Shown here: piece after piece, positions 8,908 to 18,020 of the stretch | Position numbering within the stretch: the first letter of the stretch is position 1 | Layout of the letters: each line of letters opens with the position of its first letter | Source of the DNA: SHZI01 sp963802215 | GTDB lineage: Bacteria; Pseudomonadota; Gammaproteobacteria; Steroidobacterales; GCA-2729495 | DNA length: 64,000 bases | Direction: 5' to 3' | NCBI GenBank assembly: GCA_963802215.1 | Contig: CAWDHQ010000001.1 | Span: 620,001-684,000 of the forward strand | Notes under the pieces: model-generated | Databases searched by the model: none | What the model saw: only the letters and a program-made list of their open reading frames with translations | Told to the model about the DNA's origin: nothing | Translations under genes and position numbers: made by a program

Positions 8908-9735
8908 TCAGGGGTCGGATGCCGGTGCAATGTTGTCCGTGGCGATGGAGAGGGCCTGCTGCTCGCTCTGGGAGAGAAAGTCCGCGGCAATTCGCTGGGC
9001 GGTCGCGCGCAGGCGAGGGATGAAACGCTGGATGGCTTCCGCCTCCGGCACTGCGGTGCTCGAGAACCGGATGGTCAGCGATGCCAGGACACGCTCTTCC
9101 GCCAGGATCGGTACAGAAAGGCTCAACTCGTCCGACACGCGCCTTGGCCGGCGCCAGGCCGCATATCCGCGCTTCCGGGTCTCCAGGAGGAGATCATTGA
9201 CCTTCTTGCGATTTGCGGCCGGTTGGTCCTCTGTTCTCTTAGATTTCGCCAGGAGATCCAGCAACGCGTCGCGCTGTTCCTGCGGACACCAGGCCAGGTA
9301 GGCGATGCCGGACGCCGATCCGAGGATTGCCACCCGGAACCCCGGGCCACGCTTCTCCACGGCCAGCGGACTCCGGTGGTCGGTGGTTTGCCGGACGAGC
9401 ATCGTGGATCCGGACAAGGTCGCTATCGCGATGGGCCAGACGAGTTCATTGCAGAGGCCGTACATGTAGGGGCGGGCTATCTGCGTGACCCAGGCTTCGT
9501 CGTCGAACCCGTCAGACAGGCCCCGAACCAGAATGGTCAGGCGATAGCGCTCGTCACTGGCGGCGCGGTATGCATAGCCGGCGTGGCAAAGCGTCTCGAG
9601 AATCCGGTAGGTGGTTGTCCGGGGCAGGTCGATGGCCGTCGCGACCTCGGACACCGTAGCCCCGTTCTGCTGGTTAAGGACGTGCAGAACCTCGAGTCCA
9701 CGAAGCAGCGCGCGAATGGGGCGGGTGGAAGTCAT
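8908..9735 (-). CDS. IclR-family transcriptional regulator (MhpR-like)
   Basis: 275 residues when started at the ATG at 9735. A longer in-frame reading extends to 10281 but runs under the opposite SDR gene and is rejected. The N-terminal winged helix is clear: RALLRGLEVLHVLNQQNG followed by TVSEVATAIDLPRTTTYRIL, the recognition helix. The rest is the IclR effector domain (PLAVEKRGPGFRVAILGSASG and LSVPILAEERVLASLTI). Such proteins sense an aromatic or short organic acid. It lies between the HyuAB genes and the SDR, divergent from the SDR, and probably controls one or both. Confidence 0.88.
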   Translation of the reverse strand: MTSTRPIRALLRGLEVLHVLNQQNGATVSEVATAIDLPRTTTYRILETLCHAGYAYRAASDERYRLTILVRGLSDGFDDEAWVTQIARPYMYGLCNELVWPIAIATLSGSTMLVRQTTDHRSPLAVEKRGPGFRVAILGSASGIAYLAWCPQEQRDALLDLLAKSKRTEDQPAANRKKVNDLLLETRKRGYAAWRRPRRVSDELSLSVPILAEERVLASLTIRFSSTAVPEAEAIQRFIPRLRATAQRIAADFLSQSEQQALSIATDNIAPASDP

Positions 9736-9949
9736 GTGTTCCGGGCATCCTGGCCTGACCAACAGGCGGTCGATGTTATTCAACGCAACTTCCAAAACCA
9801 AGAGCATTCCGAATTTGTTACAGACCGTTACCAATGGGCTCCAGCCCTTGGTCGGGAGAACCTTGGTACCGTTGCTACGGCGCGACGGAGGGTTAGCATA
9901 GTGCTGGCATGCGGCGTGTCCGTCGCGCGCCAAACCTCGAGGCAACCCC

Positions 9950-10681
9950 ATGGAAGTCACAGTGCAAACGCCGGGAACGGTCCTGATCACCGGGGCCAAT
10001 CGTGGGCTTGGGCTGGAATACTCGCGCCAGTTGGCGGCCGCGGGCTGGCAGGTACTGGCCTGCGCTCGGGACCCGGGGCGCTCGCCGGATCTCCGCGACG
10101 TCGCAGATCGGCATCCCGGGCGCGTTCGCATCATTGGCCTCGATGTTGTTGCGGAGGGTGATATCGAGGCACTGGCGCGGGACCTGAGTGGGACGCCTCT
10201 GGACATGCTCATCAACAACGCGGGGACGTTCGGCCCCGAGGGTTCGCCCGGTGGGATGAGGTACCAGAGCCTCGCGCACATGGATTACGCGATCTGGCGG
10301 GAGATCCTCGAAGTCAACCTGCTGGCACCGTTTCGTCTCACGGTGGCGCTAGCCTCAAGCCTCCGTCTCGCGGCCCGCCCCCTCGTCGTCATGGTATCCA
10401 GCGATCTGGGATCGATAGCGAACAACCGGATGGGCCATTCCCACGCCTACCGCACCAGCAAGGCGGGGCTGAACATGCTGACCAAGGGGATCGCCAACGA
10501 ATGGCGGGACCTGATCGTCGTCTCCATGGCACCAGGCTGGTGCAAGACGGACCTGGGTGGCGAGGAGGCGGAGATCGACCCTGCGGAAAGCGTTCAGGCG
10601 CAGCTTGAGACTTTTGCCACGCTGAACGCCAGCCACAGCGGTCGATTCCTGGACAGGTTTGGAGCCCAGGTCGCCTGGTAG
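9950..10681 (+). CDS. Short-chain dehydrogenase/reductase (SDR)
   Basis: A 243-residue classical SDR. The Rossmann nucleotide motif is TGANRGLG at residues 14-21, NNAG is near 89-92, the catalytic serine is in VVMVSSDLGS, and the Tyr-x-x-x-Lys pair is in AYRTSKAG. The PGWCKTDLGG segment matches the usual PG..T region after the active site. It interconverts an alcohol and a ketone or aldehyde using NAD(P)H. It ends 2 bp before the end of the convergent aldehyde dehydrogenase gene. A pair of alcohol and aldehyde oxidations would make sense, but they are on opposite strands. Confidence 0.88.
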   Translation: MEVTVQTPGTVLITGANRGLGLEYSRQLAAAGWQVLACARDPGRSPDLRDVADRHPGRVRIIGLDVVAEGDIEALARDLSGTPLDMLINNAGTFGPEGSPGGMRYQSLAHMDYAIWREILEVNLLAPFRLTVALASSLRLAARPLVVMVSSDLGSIANNRMGHSHAYRTSKAGLNMLTKGIANEWRDLIVVSMAPGWCKTDLGGEEAEIDPAESVQAQLETFATLNASHSGRFLDRFGAQVAW

Positions 10682-10683
10682 CC

Positions 10684-12192
10684 TCAGTAGATGACGGTCG
10701 TCGCCTTCGTCTTGAGGTAGGGATCTAGGCCCTCGCGGCCGAACTCGCGACCCCAGCCCGACTGCTTGTTGCCGCCGAAGGGAATGGCTGGATCGACGGC
10801 GGCATGGCAGTTGATGCTGACCTGGCCCGCGTCGATCATGCCCGCCATCTTGTGGGCGATCGAAATGTCCCGCGTCCAGACGCTGCCCGACAGGCCGTAG
10901 ATGCTCTTGTTCGCCTCGTCGGCCACAGCCTGAAGGTCCGAGTCGCCGAAGGACTGCGCGCACAGCACGGGCCCGAAGATCTCCTCCCGCGCGATCTGCA
11001 TGTCCATGTTCGTCTTGCTGAAGAGGGTTGGCCTGACGAAGAAGCCTCGGCCAGGCAACGCCTCGCCGCCGCACACCAGTTCTGCACCGGACTTCTTCCC
11101 GGAGGCCACGTAGGCCATTACCCGTTCGCGCTGCTCCGCCGAAATCAGCGGACCCAGGTCGCTGTCCGGACTCATTCCCGGTCCGATCCGGAACGCGTTG
11201 GCCATGTCGCCGACGCGGGTCACCACCTTGTCGAAGATGTCCCGGTGTACGAAGAGGCGGGTGCCGGCCATGCAATTCTGGCCCTGCAGGAAGAATGCAC
11301 CGCGAGTCACACCCGGAATGACCCGGTCGAGGTCCGCATCGGGGAAGACGACCATCGGCGACTTGCCGCCAAGCTCGAGCGTGACCCGCTTGAGGTTGCC
11401 TGCCGCCGCATTGATGATCTTCTTGCCGACCTCGGTGGACCCGGTGAATGCGATCTTGTCCACGTCGGGATGAGCGGCCAGAGCGGCCCCCGCGGACTCG
11501 CCGAGTCCTGGGACGATGTTGATCACGCCGTCGGGGAAGCCGACACGCTTGATGAGCTCACCAAGGAAAAGTGCGGTGAGTGGAGTCTGCTCGGCCGGCT
11601 TCAGGACGACCGTGCAGCCGGCCGCAAGTGCGGGGCCGAGCTTCAGCGTGGCCATGATCAGCGGCGCGTTCCAGGGAATGATGGCGCCCACCACCCCAAT
11701 TGGCTCCCGACGCGTGTAGGTCAGGGACTCCCCGTTGCGGACGCCGCCCGGGGAAACGGGAATGGTGTCGCCGGTGATCTTCGTCGCCCACCCGGCGTAG
11801 TAGCGCAGGAAGTCAGCACCAAAGGAGGCGATGGAATACTGGGCGACCATGAGCGGCATGCCGTTGTCGAGAGTCTCCAGTTCGCTCGCCAGCGCGAGGT
11901 TGGCCTCAAGTTCGTCGGCGAGCTTCCAGATGAGCTTCGTCCGCTCGTAGGAGGTCAGTTTCGACCACTCACCCCGGAAGGCCTTGCGGGCTGCCTGCAC
12001 GGCGCGATCGATGTCCTCCCGGCCGCCACCCGCCACCCTGGCGAGGTGCGATTCGGTGGCGGGATCGAAGACCTCGATGGTTTCCCCGGTGGCCGACGGG
12101 ACCCACTGACCACCGATCAGCAACCGGTGATCGCGCGCGAGGAAAGCCCGGGCTTCGGGGCTTGCAGCAGAATTCTGGGCAGAGGCGCTCAT
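10684..12192 (-). CDS. NAD(P)-dependent aldehyde dehydrogenase
   Basis: 502 residues, the usual ALDH superfamily length. Seen in order: PWNAPLIMATLKLGPALAAG (cofactor-binding entry), FTGSTEVGKKI, the catalytic general-base segment VTLELGGKSPMVVF, and the nucleophile at Cys307 in QGQNCMAGTR. The C-terminal SINCHAAVDPAIPFGGNKQS is the conserved closing loop, and YLKTKATTVIY the end. It oxidises an aldehyde to a carboxylic acid in the cytosol. The substrate is not readable; betaine-aldehyde or aliphatic types are both possible. Confidence 0.93.
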   Translation of the reverse strand: MSASAQNSAASPEARAFLARDHRLLIGGQWVPSATGETIEVFDPATESHLARVAGGGREDIDRAVQAARKAFRGEWSKLTSYERTKLIWKLADELEANLALASELETLDNGMPLMVAQYSIASFGADFLRYYAGWATKITGDTIPVSPGGVRNGESLTYTRREPIGVVGAIIPWNAPLIMATLKLGPALAAGCTVVLKPAEQTPLTALFLGELIKRVGFPDGVINIVPGLGESAGAALAAHPDVDKIAFTGSTEVGKKIINAAAGNLKRVTLELGGKSPMVVFPDADLDRVIPGVTRGAFFLQGQNCMAGTRLFVHRDIFDKVVTRVGDMANAFRIGPGMSPDSDLGPLISAEQRERVMAYVASGKKSGAELVCGGEALPGRGFFVRPTLFSKTNMDMQIAREEIFGPVLCAQSFGDSDLQAVADEANKSIYGLSGSVWTRDISIAHKMAGMIDAGQVSINCHAAVDPAIPFGGNKQSGWGREFGREGLDPYLKTKATTVIY

Positions 12193-12372
12193 GGATCATC
12201 TCCGGGTGCGAGGCCCGGCAGCATAATTCCCGGTCCCGGTTCGAGGCAAGGCATGCGGGGCCGCGCATGAGGGGTGGCGTGGGCGCGCCGGGATGACTAC
12301 CCGGGCTCGCCCTGTACAATGCCGGTCAATCAGACTTTGACCACCCACCACCAGCAAAGAAGGAACACGACC

Positions 12373-12855
12373 ATGGCGATCAAGGTTGGCGATCGGCTGC
12401 CCGCGGGCAAGTTCGGGATCATGACTAAGGACGGCCCCGGTTCCATATCGACCCAGGAACTCTTCGGTGGCAAGAAAGTAGTGTTCTTCTCCGTGCCGGG
12501 CGCATTCACCCCGACGTGCTCAAACAGCCACCTGCCCGGATACGTGAAGCACGCTGCGGAAATCAAGGCCAAGGGCGTGGAGACCATTGCCTGCATGTCC
12601 GTCAATGACGTGTTCGTGATGGACGCCTGGGGCAAGGACCGCGGCGTGGGCGACAAGGTACTTATGCTCGCCGACGGCAATGGCGAGTTTACCCGGGCCC
12701 TGGGGCTTGAGCTCGACGCCAGCGGGTTTGGCATGGGCCACCGCAGCCAGCGGTTTTCGATGGTGGTTCACGACGGAGTGGTCAAGGAACTCAATGTCGA
12801 GGCCCCGCGCGAGTTCAAGGTGAGCACTGCCGAGTGCGTCCTCGGCCAGCTTTGA
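12373..12855 (+). CDS. Peroxiredoxin, Prx5 type
   Basis: 160 residues from the ATG at 12373, which has AAGGAA upstream; the in-frame start further upstream has no support. The peroxidatic cysteine is Cys49 in VPGAFTPTCS, the hallmark of this group, with the active-site arginine later in GHRSQRFSMVV. A second cysteine at 155 near the end (TAECVLGQL) is placed where some atypical two-Cys Prx5 enzymes keep their resolving cysteine. It reduces peroxides using thioredoxin, glutaredoxin or glutathione. A TACAAT box at 12315-12320 may be its -10, but no good -35 is visible. Confidence 0.92.
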   Translation: MAIKVGDRLPAGKFGIMTKDGPGSISTQELFGGKKVVFFSVPGAFTPTCSNSHLPGYVKHAAEIKAKGVETIACMSVNDVFVMDAWGKDRGVGDKVLMLADGNGEFTRALGLELDASGFGMGHRSQRFSMVVHDGVVKELNVEAPREFKVSTAECVLGQL

Positions 12856-12888
12856 CCCGTCGCTGATCAAGCAAGCAGGAAGAGTCCG

Positions 12889-13584
12889 ATGGAAGAGACC
12901 CAGGTCGTACAGACGCTGCCTTTCGTCTACGCCGTATTCAAGTACATACACATACTCCTCTTCGTGTACTGGCTTGGCGGCGATGCGGGCGTGTTCTACT
13001 CCAGCACGTTTGTCATCAATAACAAGCTGTCCAGGGACTCACGACTGACGGCATTCAAGATCTTCCTCAATCTTGACATGCTGCCGCGCTATTGCCTGGC
13101 CCTGATGCTGACTGTGGGCGGCATACTGGCCGAGTTCGTCGGCTACGAGCACCCGACCTGGCAGATGATTGGAATCGTTGCCCTGGGGCCGATCTGGGTG
13201 TGGGTGGTCCACATGGTCCACGCCAAAGAGGGTACCGAGTTCGGCAAGGCTCTGGCCAAGGGCGACTACTGGTTCCGGTTCGTTATGATCTTCGCCCTGC
13301 CGGCGTCGGTCGCCTACCACTGGGTGACGGGTCCCCTCAGGCCGTTTCCCTGGCTTGCTGCCAAGCTGCTCATCTTTTCCTTCCTCATCTTCTGCGGTTT
13401 CATGATCCGGAAGAAGTTGCCGCCCTTCATCGAGGGTTTCCGGATGATGGCAGGGCAGGGTGTGACGCCCGAGAGCGACAGCAAGATGTACAACGGCCTC
13501 ATGGCTTGCCGCCCGTACGTCTGGGCGATCTGGGCGGGAGTGGCGCTCTCGGCATTCCTCGGCGTCTGGAAGCCGGGGATGTAG
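12889..13584 (+). CDS. Integral membrane protein of unknown function
   Basis: 231 residues with about six hydrophobic helices. The first helix carries FKYIHILLFVYWLGGDAGVF, a His and a Trp-Leu-Gly-Gly turn like those in CopD/cytochrome-b-type helical bundles. Other helices are around 65-85, 92-110, 130-150, 155-175 and at the C-terminus. Additional histidines (VVHMVHAKEG, VAYHWVTG) could bind haem or metal, but this is only a suggestion. It starts 33 bp after the peroxiredoxin and is probably transcribed with it. I do not recognise a characterised family. Confidence 0.75.
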   Translation: MEETQVVQTLPFVYAVFKYIHILLFVYWLGGDAGVFYSSTFVINNKLSRDSRLTAFKIFLNLDMLPRYCLALMLTVGGILAEFVGYEHPTWQMIGIVALGPIWVWVVHMVHAKEGTEFGKALAKGDYWFRFVMIFALPASVAYHWVTGPLRPFPWLAAKLLIFSFLIFCGFMIRKKLPPFIEGFRMMAGQGVTPESDSKMYNGLMACRPYVWAIWAGVALSAFLGVWKPGM

Positions 13585-13587
13585 GCC

Positions 13588-14754
13588 TCAGCGGGTCAGC
13601 CAGTATGTGACACCTGCCATCGCCGCGGATGCGGAGATCAATGTGGCGACAGGCAGGAAGTCGCCGGCGTACAGGTAGCCGGCCATGATGCTGAAACTCC
13701 CACTGAGTACCAGCGCCAGCGAGCTCGAAAGACCGGCCGCAGTGCCGGCGATGTCGGGTCGGCAGTTTACGGCGCCAGCCACGGACAGCGGCGTCTGGAT
13801 TCCTGCCGCAAACATGAGAAAGGTCAGCGGGACCAGCAGGCCCGCCAGCGTGACGCCCGATGCGGCGACATCGAGCAGTAGAAAGGCCCCGGAAGCCACG
13901 ATCAAGACCGTGCCCGACAGCAGCACCCGCCGCATGCCGATTCTGCCCGTCAGGCGCGCACCGCCGGCGGCTCCAGCGATGTAGATGAGTCCCATCGCGC
14001 CCCAGATAGCACCGAAGCTTGCTTCGTTGATGCCAAGATGATCCTTGAAGACCACAGCGGCAACGGCCAGAAAGGCAAAAAAGCAACCCTGCATGAAGGC
14101 GTACATCAGCGTGTAGCCCATGAATACGCGTGAGCGCAGCAGCTGGCCATAGCTGGCTGTCCAGTGCTGGCGGGCGGTGTCAGCGGGCACCGCCCGCCGG
14201 GTCTCCGTCAGGCGCAACGACATTGCGATCGTCACTGTCAGGCCGAGAACGGAGCTGGCTGCGAATACCGACTGGGGACCTGCCCAGGTGCTGAGGAAGC
14301 CGCCCACGAGCGGCCCCACGACCGGCGCCACGCCCATGGCAGCCCCGATCCACGCGAGCGCACGTGCCGCCCCGAGCGCATCGTGCGTGTCCCGTACGAT
14401 GGCCCGGGAGCCCACCGTCCCCACACTGACCCCCAGCGCCTGTAGAGCACGACAGACCAGCAGCACGGGAAAGGTACTGGCAACCAGGCAGGCCATGCTG
14501 GCGACGGTGAAGAGCGCGAATCCGGCAATGATCACGGGACGACGTCCGTGGCGGTCGCTTAGGACCCCGGCCAGAGGCTGGCCGACGCCCAGGCCGAACA
14601 GGTAGGCAGCGATGAGGAACTGGGCCTCGCCCTGGCCCACGGCAAACCGCTCAGCGAGGGCGCCCAGGGTCGGAACGACCACAATCATGCCAAACGGCGA
14701 CAGGGAGCTCGCCAGGCTGAGCAGCCAGAGTGAGGGCGGCGGCCTGGTCGTCAA
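13588..14754 (-). CDS. MFS drug-resistance transporter (Bcr/CflA-like)
   Basis: A 388-residue carrier with 12 predicted helices. The MFS signature between helices 2 and 3, GVLSDRHGRRPVIIAG, is intact, and helix 5 holds WIGAAMGVAPVVGPLVGGFL, the antiporter motif C typical of drug/H+ exporters. SRAIVRDTHD is typical of the Bcr/CflA subgroup. Translation probably begins with the TTG at 14754, which overlaps the etfA stop by four bases, so it is coupled to etfBA. That coupling is unusual and may only reflect shared transcription. Confidence 0.85.
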   Translation of the reverse strand: MTTRPPPSLWLLSLASSLSPFGMIVVVPTLGALAERFAVGQGEAQFLIAAYLFGLGVGQPLAGVLSDRHGRRPVIIAGFALFTVASMACLVASTFPVLLVCRALQALGVSVGTVGSRAIVRDTHDALGAARALAWIGAAMGVAPVVGPLVGGFLSTWAGPQSVFAASSVLGLTVTIAMSLRLTETRRAVPADTARQHWTASYGQLLRSRVFMGYTLMYAFMQGCFFAFLAVAAVVFKDHLGINEASFGAIWGAMGLIYIAGAAGGARLTGRIGMRRVLLSGTVLIVASGAFLLLDVAASGVTLAGLLVPLTFLMFAAGIQTPLSVAGAVNCRPDIAGTAAGLSSSLALVLSGSFSIMAGYLYAGDFLPVATLISASAAMAGVTYWLTR

Positions 14755-15698
14755 CGGAGCCGTTTCTCGATCTCCGGGATGATCTCGAACAGGTCTCCCA
14801 CGAGGCCTATGTCGGCAATCTCGAAGATCGGAGCGTCCCCATCCTTGTTCACGGCGACGATCGTTCCGGCGTCCTTTATCCCCGTCAGGTGCTGAATCGC
14901 GCCCGAGATCCCGAAGGCCATGTAGAGCTCGGGCGCAATGATCTTGCCCGTCTGGCCAACCTGCATGTCGTTGGGCACGAAGCCGGCGTCGACGGCGGCA
15001 CGTGATGCGCCGACACCCGCACCGAGCCGTTCCGCGAGCCGGTACAAGAGGGCAAAATTTTCGGCGCTGCCGACACCGCGACCGCCGGACACCACCAGGC
15101 GGGCCGTTTGCAGGTCTGGACGGTCAGTCTTTCCGGAGCGCAATTCGATGAACCGGGTGTGCTTCGGCCCGGATGCAGATGCCTCCGCCTCCACCGGGCG
15201 AACCGGCGCCGGATTTCCATTTCCCACGGGCTTGAACGAGGCACCCCGAACTGTCGCCACCACTTTCGTGCCGGCGGGAACTTCAACGGTGACGATTGCA
15301 TTTCCGGCATAAATGGGACGCTGGAAGGTGCGGGGCCCGATCACGTTCATCACATCACTCAGTTGCGGGACGCCGAGCAGGGCCGCAACCCGGGGCAACA
15401 GGTCCTTGCCGAACGTGGTGGATGGGGCGAGCACGTAGTCGTACTCGGCCGAGAACTGCACAATCTGCGGCGCCAGGACGGCGGCGACTGCCGGCTGACC
15501 GGCCGGGATCGTCGCTGCGACGACGGCCGATACCCCCGCCAGGCCCGCTGCCTGGGAGGCAACGGCCTGGGTGTCACTGGCGAAGATGATGATATCGACC
15601 GCCGCCGGCCCGATCGCCGATGCGCACGCCACGCAGCGCGCGGTGCTCTGATTGAGGGTGTGGCCGTCGTGCTCGCCAATGATCAGGACGCGGCTCAT
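14751..15698 (-). CDS. etfA: Electron transfer flavoprotein, alpha subunit
   Basis: 315 residues. The C-terminal FAD domain is clear, with VVSGGRGVGSAENFALLYRLAERLGAG near 205-230, VGQTGKIIAPELYMAFGISGAIQH, and VAVNKDGDAPIFEIADIGLVGD. The N-terminal half is the less conserved domain I. EtfAB takes electrons from acyl-CoA and related dehydrogenases and passes them to ETF-quinone oxidoreductase. The start overlaps the etfB stop by four bases (ATGA), so the two subunits are translationally coupled. The nearest beta-oxidation gene in the window is the FadJ-like enzyme at 42.5 kb. Confidence 0.97.
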   Translation of the reverse strand: MSRVLIIGEHDGHTLNQSTARCVACASAIGPAAVDIIIFASDTQAVASQAAGLAGVSAVVAATIPAGQPAVAAVLAPQIVQFSAEYDYVLAPSTTFGKDLLPRVAALLGVPQLSDVMNVIGPRTFQRPIYAGNAIVTVEVPAGTKVVATVRGASFKPVGNGNPAPVRPVEAEASASGPKHTRFIELRSGKTDRPDLQTARLVVSGGRGVGSAENFALLYRLAERLGAGVGASRAAVDAGFVPNDMQVGQTGKIIAPELYMAFGISGAIQHLTGIKDAGTIVAVNKDGDAPIFEIADIGLVGDLFEIIPEIEKRLR

Positions 15699-16447
15699 GC
15701 CAGCAGCCCCCGGTCACGCAGGGCGCCGACCAGATCGTCGACGCTCTTCACCATCACACCCCTGGACCGGGCTGCGGGTGCCTCGTACCTGGTGACGCGC
15801 AGGACCGGAGCGACGTCCAGTCCGAAGGATTCGATGGGCAGTGTCTCGATTGGTTTCTTCTTGGCCTTCATGATGTCGGGCAGCTTCACGTAGCGCGGCT
15901 CGTTCAGGCGGAGGTCGGTTGTCACGACGGCTGGCAGGTCCACCTCGAGCACTTCGAGGCCGGCATCCACCTCGCGGGTGACAGTCGCCACGTCGCCGTT
16001 CAGTTCCAGTCTGGAGGCAAAGGTGGCCTGCGGCCGGTTCCACAACGCGGCCAGCATCTGGCCCGTCTGATTGCAGTCGTCGTCAATGGCCTGCTTGCCG
16101 AGCAGCACGAGGCCTGGTTGTTCCTTGCAGATGATCTGGTGGATGACCCGGGCTGCAGCCAGCGGCTCGAGTTCCGCCGAGGTATGCACGAGTATTGCCC
16201 GGTCGGCGCCCATCGCCAGCCCGGTGCGGAGTTGCTGCTGGGCGTCGTCCGGGCCAATCGAGACCAGCACGATCTCCTGCGCCTTGCCCTGTTCCCGGAT
16301 GCGGAGTGCCTCTTCAAGCGCGATCTCATCGAATGGATTGATGCTCATCTTCAGGCCCTCGGTGACGACACCCGAGCCATCGGGCTTGACGCGGATCCGG
16401 ACGTTGTAGTCAACGACGCGCTTGAGGCATACGATGATTTTCTGCAT
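15695..16447 (-). CDS. etfB: Electron transfer flavoprotein, beta subunit
   Basis: 250 residues, normal for EtfB. The N-terminus KIIVCLKRVVDYNVRIRVKPDG and the segment MSINPFDEIALEEALRI are diagnostic; GADRAILVH and LVLLGKQAIDDDCNQTGQML form the AMP-binding and recognition-loop regions, and ATVTREVDAGLEVLEVDLPAVVT follows. It is first in etfB-etfA-MFS on the minus strand, divergent from the sulfurtransferase. Start ATG at 16447. Confidence 0.97.
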   Translation of the reverse strand: MQKIIVCLKRVVDYNVRIRVKPDGSGVVTEGLKMSINPFDEIALEEALRIREQGKAQEIVLVSIGPDDAQQQLRTGLAMGADRAILVHTSAELEPLAAARVIHQIICKEQPGLVLLGKQAIDDDCNQTGQMLAALWNRPQATFASRLELNGDVATVTREVDAGLEVLEVDLPAVVTTDLRLNEPRYVKLPDIMKAKKKPIETLPIESFGLDVAPVLRVTRYEAPAARSRGVMVKSVDDLVGALRDRGLLA

Positions 16448-16523
16448 GGAAAAGTCCTAGGGAACCAGACGGGCCGCTCGGGCAGCCCGCTATTTTCAAC
16501 GAGCACGCCACGAGGAACAAGCT

Positions 16524-17417
16524 GTGTCGCAGGTTGATAGCCAGGATTCGCGAGCCACGCTGCTGATGTCGGTCGATGAACTGGCCGGCGCCCTGCGCCG
16601 ATCGGCGGACGATCCCGAGGGCGCCGACGGGCCGGTGGTGGTGGACTGCCGGTTCAATCTCCTCAAACCGGAAGCCGGCAGGGCCGCCTGGCTCGAGGCG
16701 CATATCCCGGGAGCCTTCTATGCCGACCTCAATCGGGACCTGTCGTCCCCGCCGCGGCCGGATTCCGGCCGTCACCCCCTGCCGGACCCGGAGCAACTCC
16801 GGACCCTGTTCAATGGCTTCGGCATCGGGCCGGCCACCCGGGTGGTCGCCTACGACGAAGGAGGGGGCAGCCTCGCCGCCCGGCTTTGGTGGCTGCTCCG
16901 CTGGATGGGGCACCGCCGGGTGGTTCTCCTCGATGGCGGACTCGCCGCCTGGCAGAGCGCCGGCCTGCCGGTGGACAGGGAAGTGCCGGTGCCGCGGGCC
17001 AGACGTTTCGAGGGTCGGCCAGGCCAGATGCCTGTCCGGGACGCGAGGCAGGTTGCCGATAGCCTGGCAGGCGACAGCATCAGGCTGCTGGACATGCGGG
17101 CCGAGGAGCGCTTCCTGGGGCGGGTGGAGCCGATCGATCCCGTCGCGGGCCACGTGCCCGGCGCCGTGAGTGCTCCTTTCGGGGGCAACCTGACGGCCGA
17201 CAACCGCTTCCAGCAGGGCGAGGCGCTCGCCCGCCGCTACGCGCCCCTGGTCGCCGGCAGGCGGCCCGGGGACGTCGTCTGCATGTGTGGCTCCGGCGTG
17301 ACCGCGTGTCACGGCATCTTCGCCATGGAACTCGCGGGCATGCCGGGCGCTGCCCTGTACCCCGGCTCCTGGAGCGACTGGATCCGCTCGCCGGACCGGC
17401 CGGTGGCCACGGGATGA
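16524..17417 (+). CDS. sseA: Thiosulfate/3-mercaptopyruvate sulfurtransferase
   Basis: 297 residues with two rhodanese domains. The first is structural (FNLLKPEAGRAAWLEAHIPGAFYADLNRDLS); the second carries the active loop CGSGVTA with the catalytic Cys255. CGSGVTA is the form seen in mercaptopyruvate sulfurtransferases, whereas thiosulfate enzymes usually have CRKG. RYAPLVAGRRPGD before it is typical. A GAGG ribosome site lies upstream of the GTG at 16524. It transfers sulfur from mercaptopyruvate to an acceptor such as thioredoxin or cyanide. Confidence 0.9.
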   Translation: MSQVDSQDSRATLLMSVDELAGALRRSADDPEGADGPVVVDCRFNLLKPEAGRAAWLEAHIPGAFYADLNRDLSSPPRPDSGRHPLPDPEQLRTLFNGFGIGPATRVVAYDEGGGSLAARLWWLLRWMGHRRVVLLDGGLAAWQSAGLPVDREVPVPRARRFEGRPGQMPVRDARQVADSLAGDSIRLLDMRAEERFLGRVEPIDPVAGHVPGAVSAPFGGNLTADNRFQQGEALARRYAPLVAGRRPGDVVCMCGSGVTACHGIFAMELAGMPGAALYPGSWSDWIRSPDRPVATG

Positions 17418-17947
17418 GCCGCTCCCCGAACCGGCCCCGGACTGGAGCCCGGCGGTATTGCTGTCCGCTGGCTGCCTGGATTCTGGCCAGCTGTGCGGGA
17501 CCTGATGGCCGGGCCCGGGTAGAGCAGGCCCCGGCCGCCGCCCCGGCGGTAACCGGGACTTCAGCCTGCTTCTACGCCCGCGAGGTCCAGGACTTCCGGG
17601 TGCTGGACCGGAGCAACCTGATCGTCTATGCGCCTGGCGACGCCCACGCCTACCATGTCCGCGTCAGCCCGCCATCCACGGAGTTGCGCTTTGCCGAGAG
17701 CCTCGCGTTCCAGCCGGCTGCAGGCCGGATCTGCGGGTACGCCGGGGAGCGGCTGATCGTAGGGCCCACCAGGTCGGCCGAACGCCTGGCGATCATCGAC
17801 GTCGCCCGCCTCGGGCCGGAGAGCCTGCAGACCTTGAGAGGCGATGGCGGAGCCTCACTCCCCGCACCGCGGCCCCTGCCGGGGCCCGGGGCCGACATTG
17901 AAGGGGCGCCGGCCCCGGCCAAAGCGGACGACGGCGGGAAAAGATAG
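17414..17947 (+). CDS. DUF6491-type lipoprotein
   Basis: 177 residues from the ATG at 17414, which overlaps the upstream stop as ATGA. An arginine-rich start and a hydrophobic stretch end in AAWILASCAG, a lipobox with Cys27 as the modified residue. The mature part shows the pattern of the small DUF6491 proteins: ACFYAREVQDFRVLDRSNL, a 'YHVRVSPPSTELRFAESLAF' strand and a second Cys in GRICGYAGERLIVG. The tail from about 140 is proline, alanine and glycine rich. Function unknown; the two cysteines may form a disulfide in the periplasm. Confidence 0.65.
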   Translation: MSRSPNRPRTGARRYCCPLAAWILASCAGPDGRARVEQAPAAAPAVTGTSACFYAREVQDFRVLDRSNLIVYAPGDAHAYHVRVSPPSTELRFAESLAFQPAAGRICGYAGERLIVGPTRSAERLAIIDVARLGPESLQTLRGDGGASLPAPRPLPGPGADIEGAPAPAKADDGGKR

Positions 17948-18020
17948 CCCGACCTGTTGGCTGCTGGCGGCTTTACCCGTACAGTCTCGGCCGCAAAACC
18001 CATCAGGAAGCCCGTCCGGA

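Noticed and set aside
9736..10281. N-terminal extension of the IclR gene back to 10281
   Set aside because: It would run under the SDR gene, and the winged helix begins only a few residues after the ATG at 9735.
10804..12270. A 488-codon plus-strand frame opposite the aldehyde dehydrogenase
   Set aside because: The minus strand carries all ALDH motifs; the plus reading has none.
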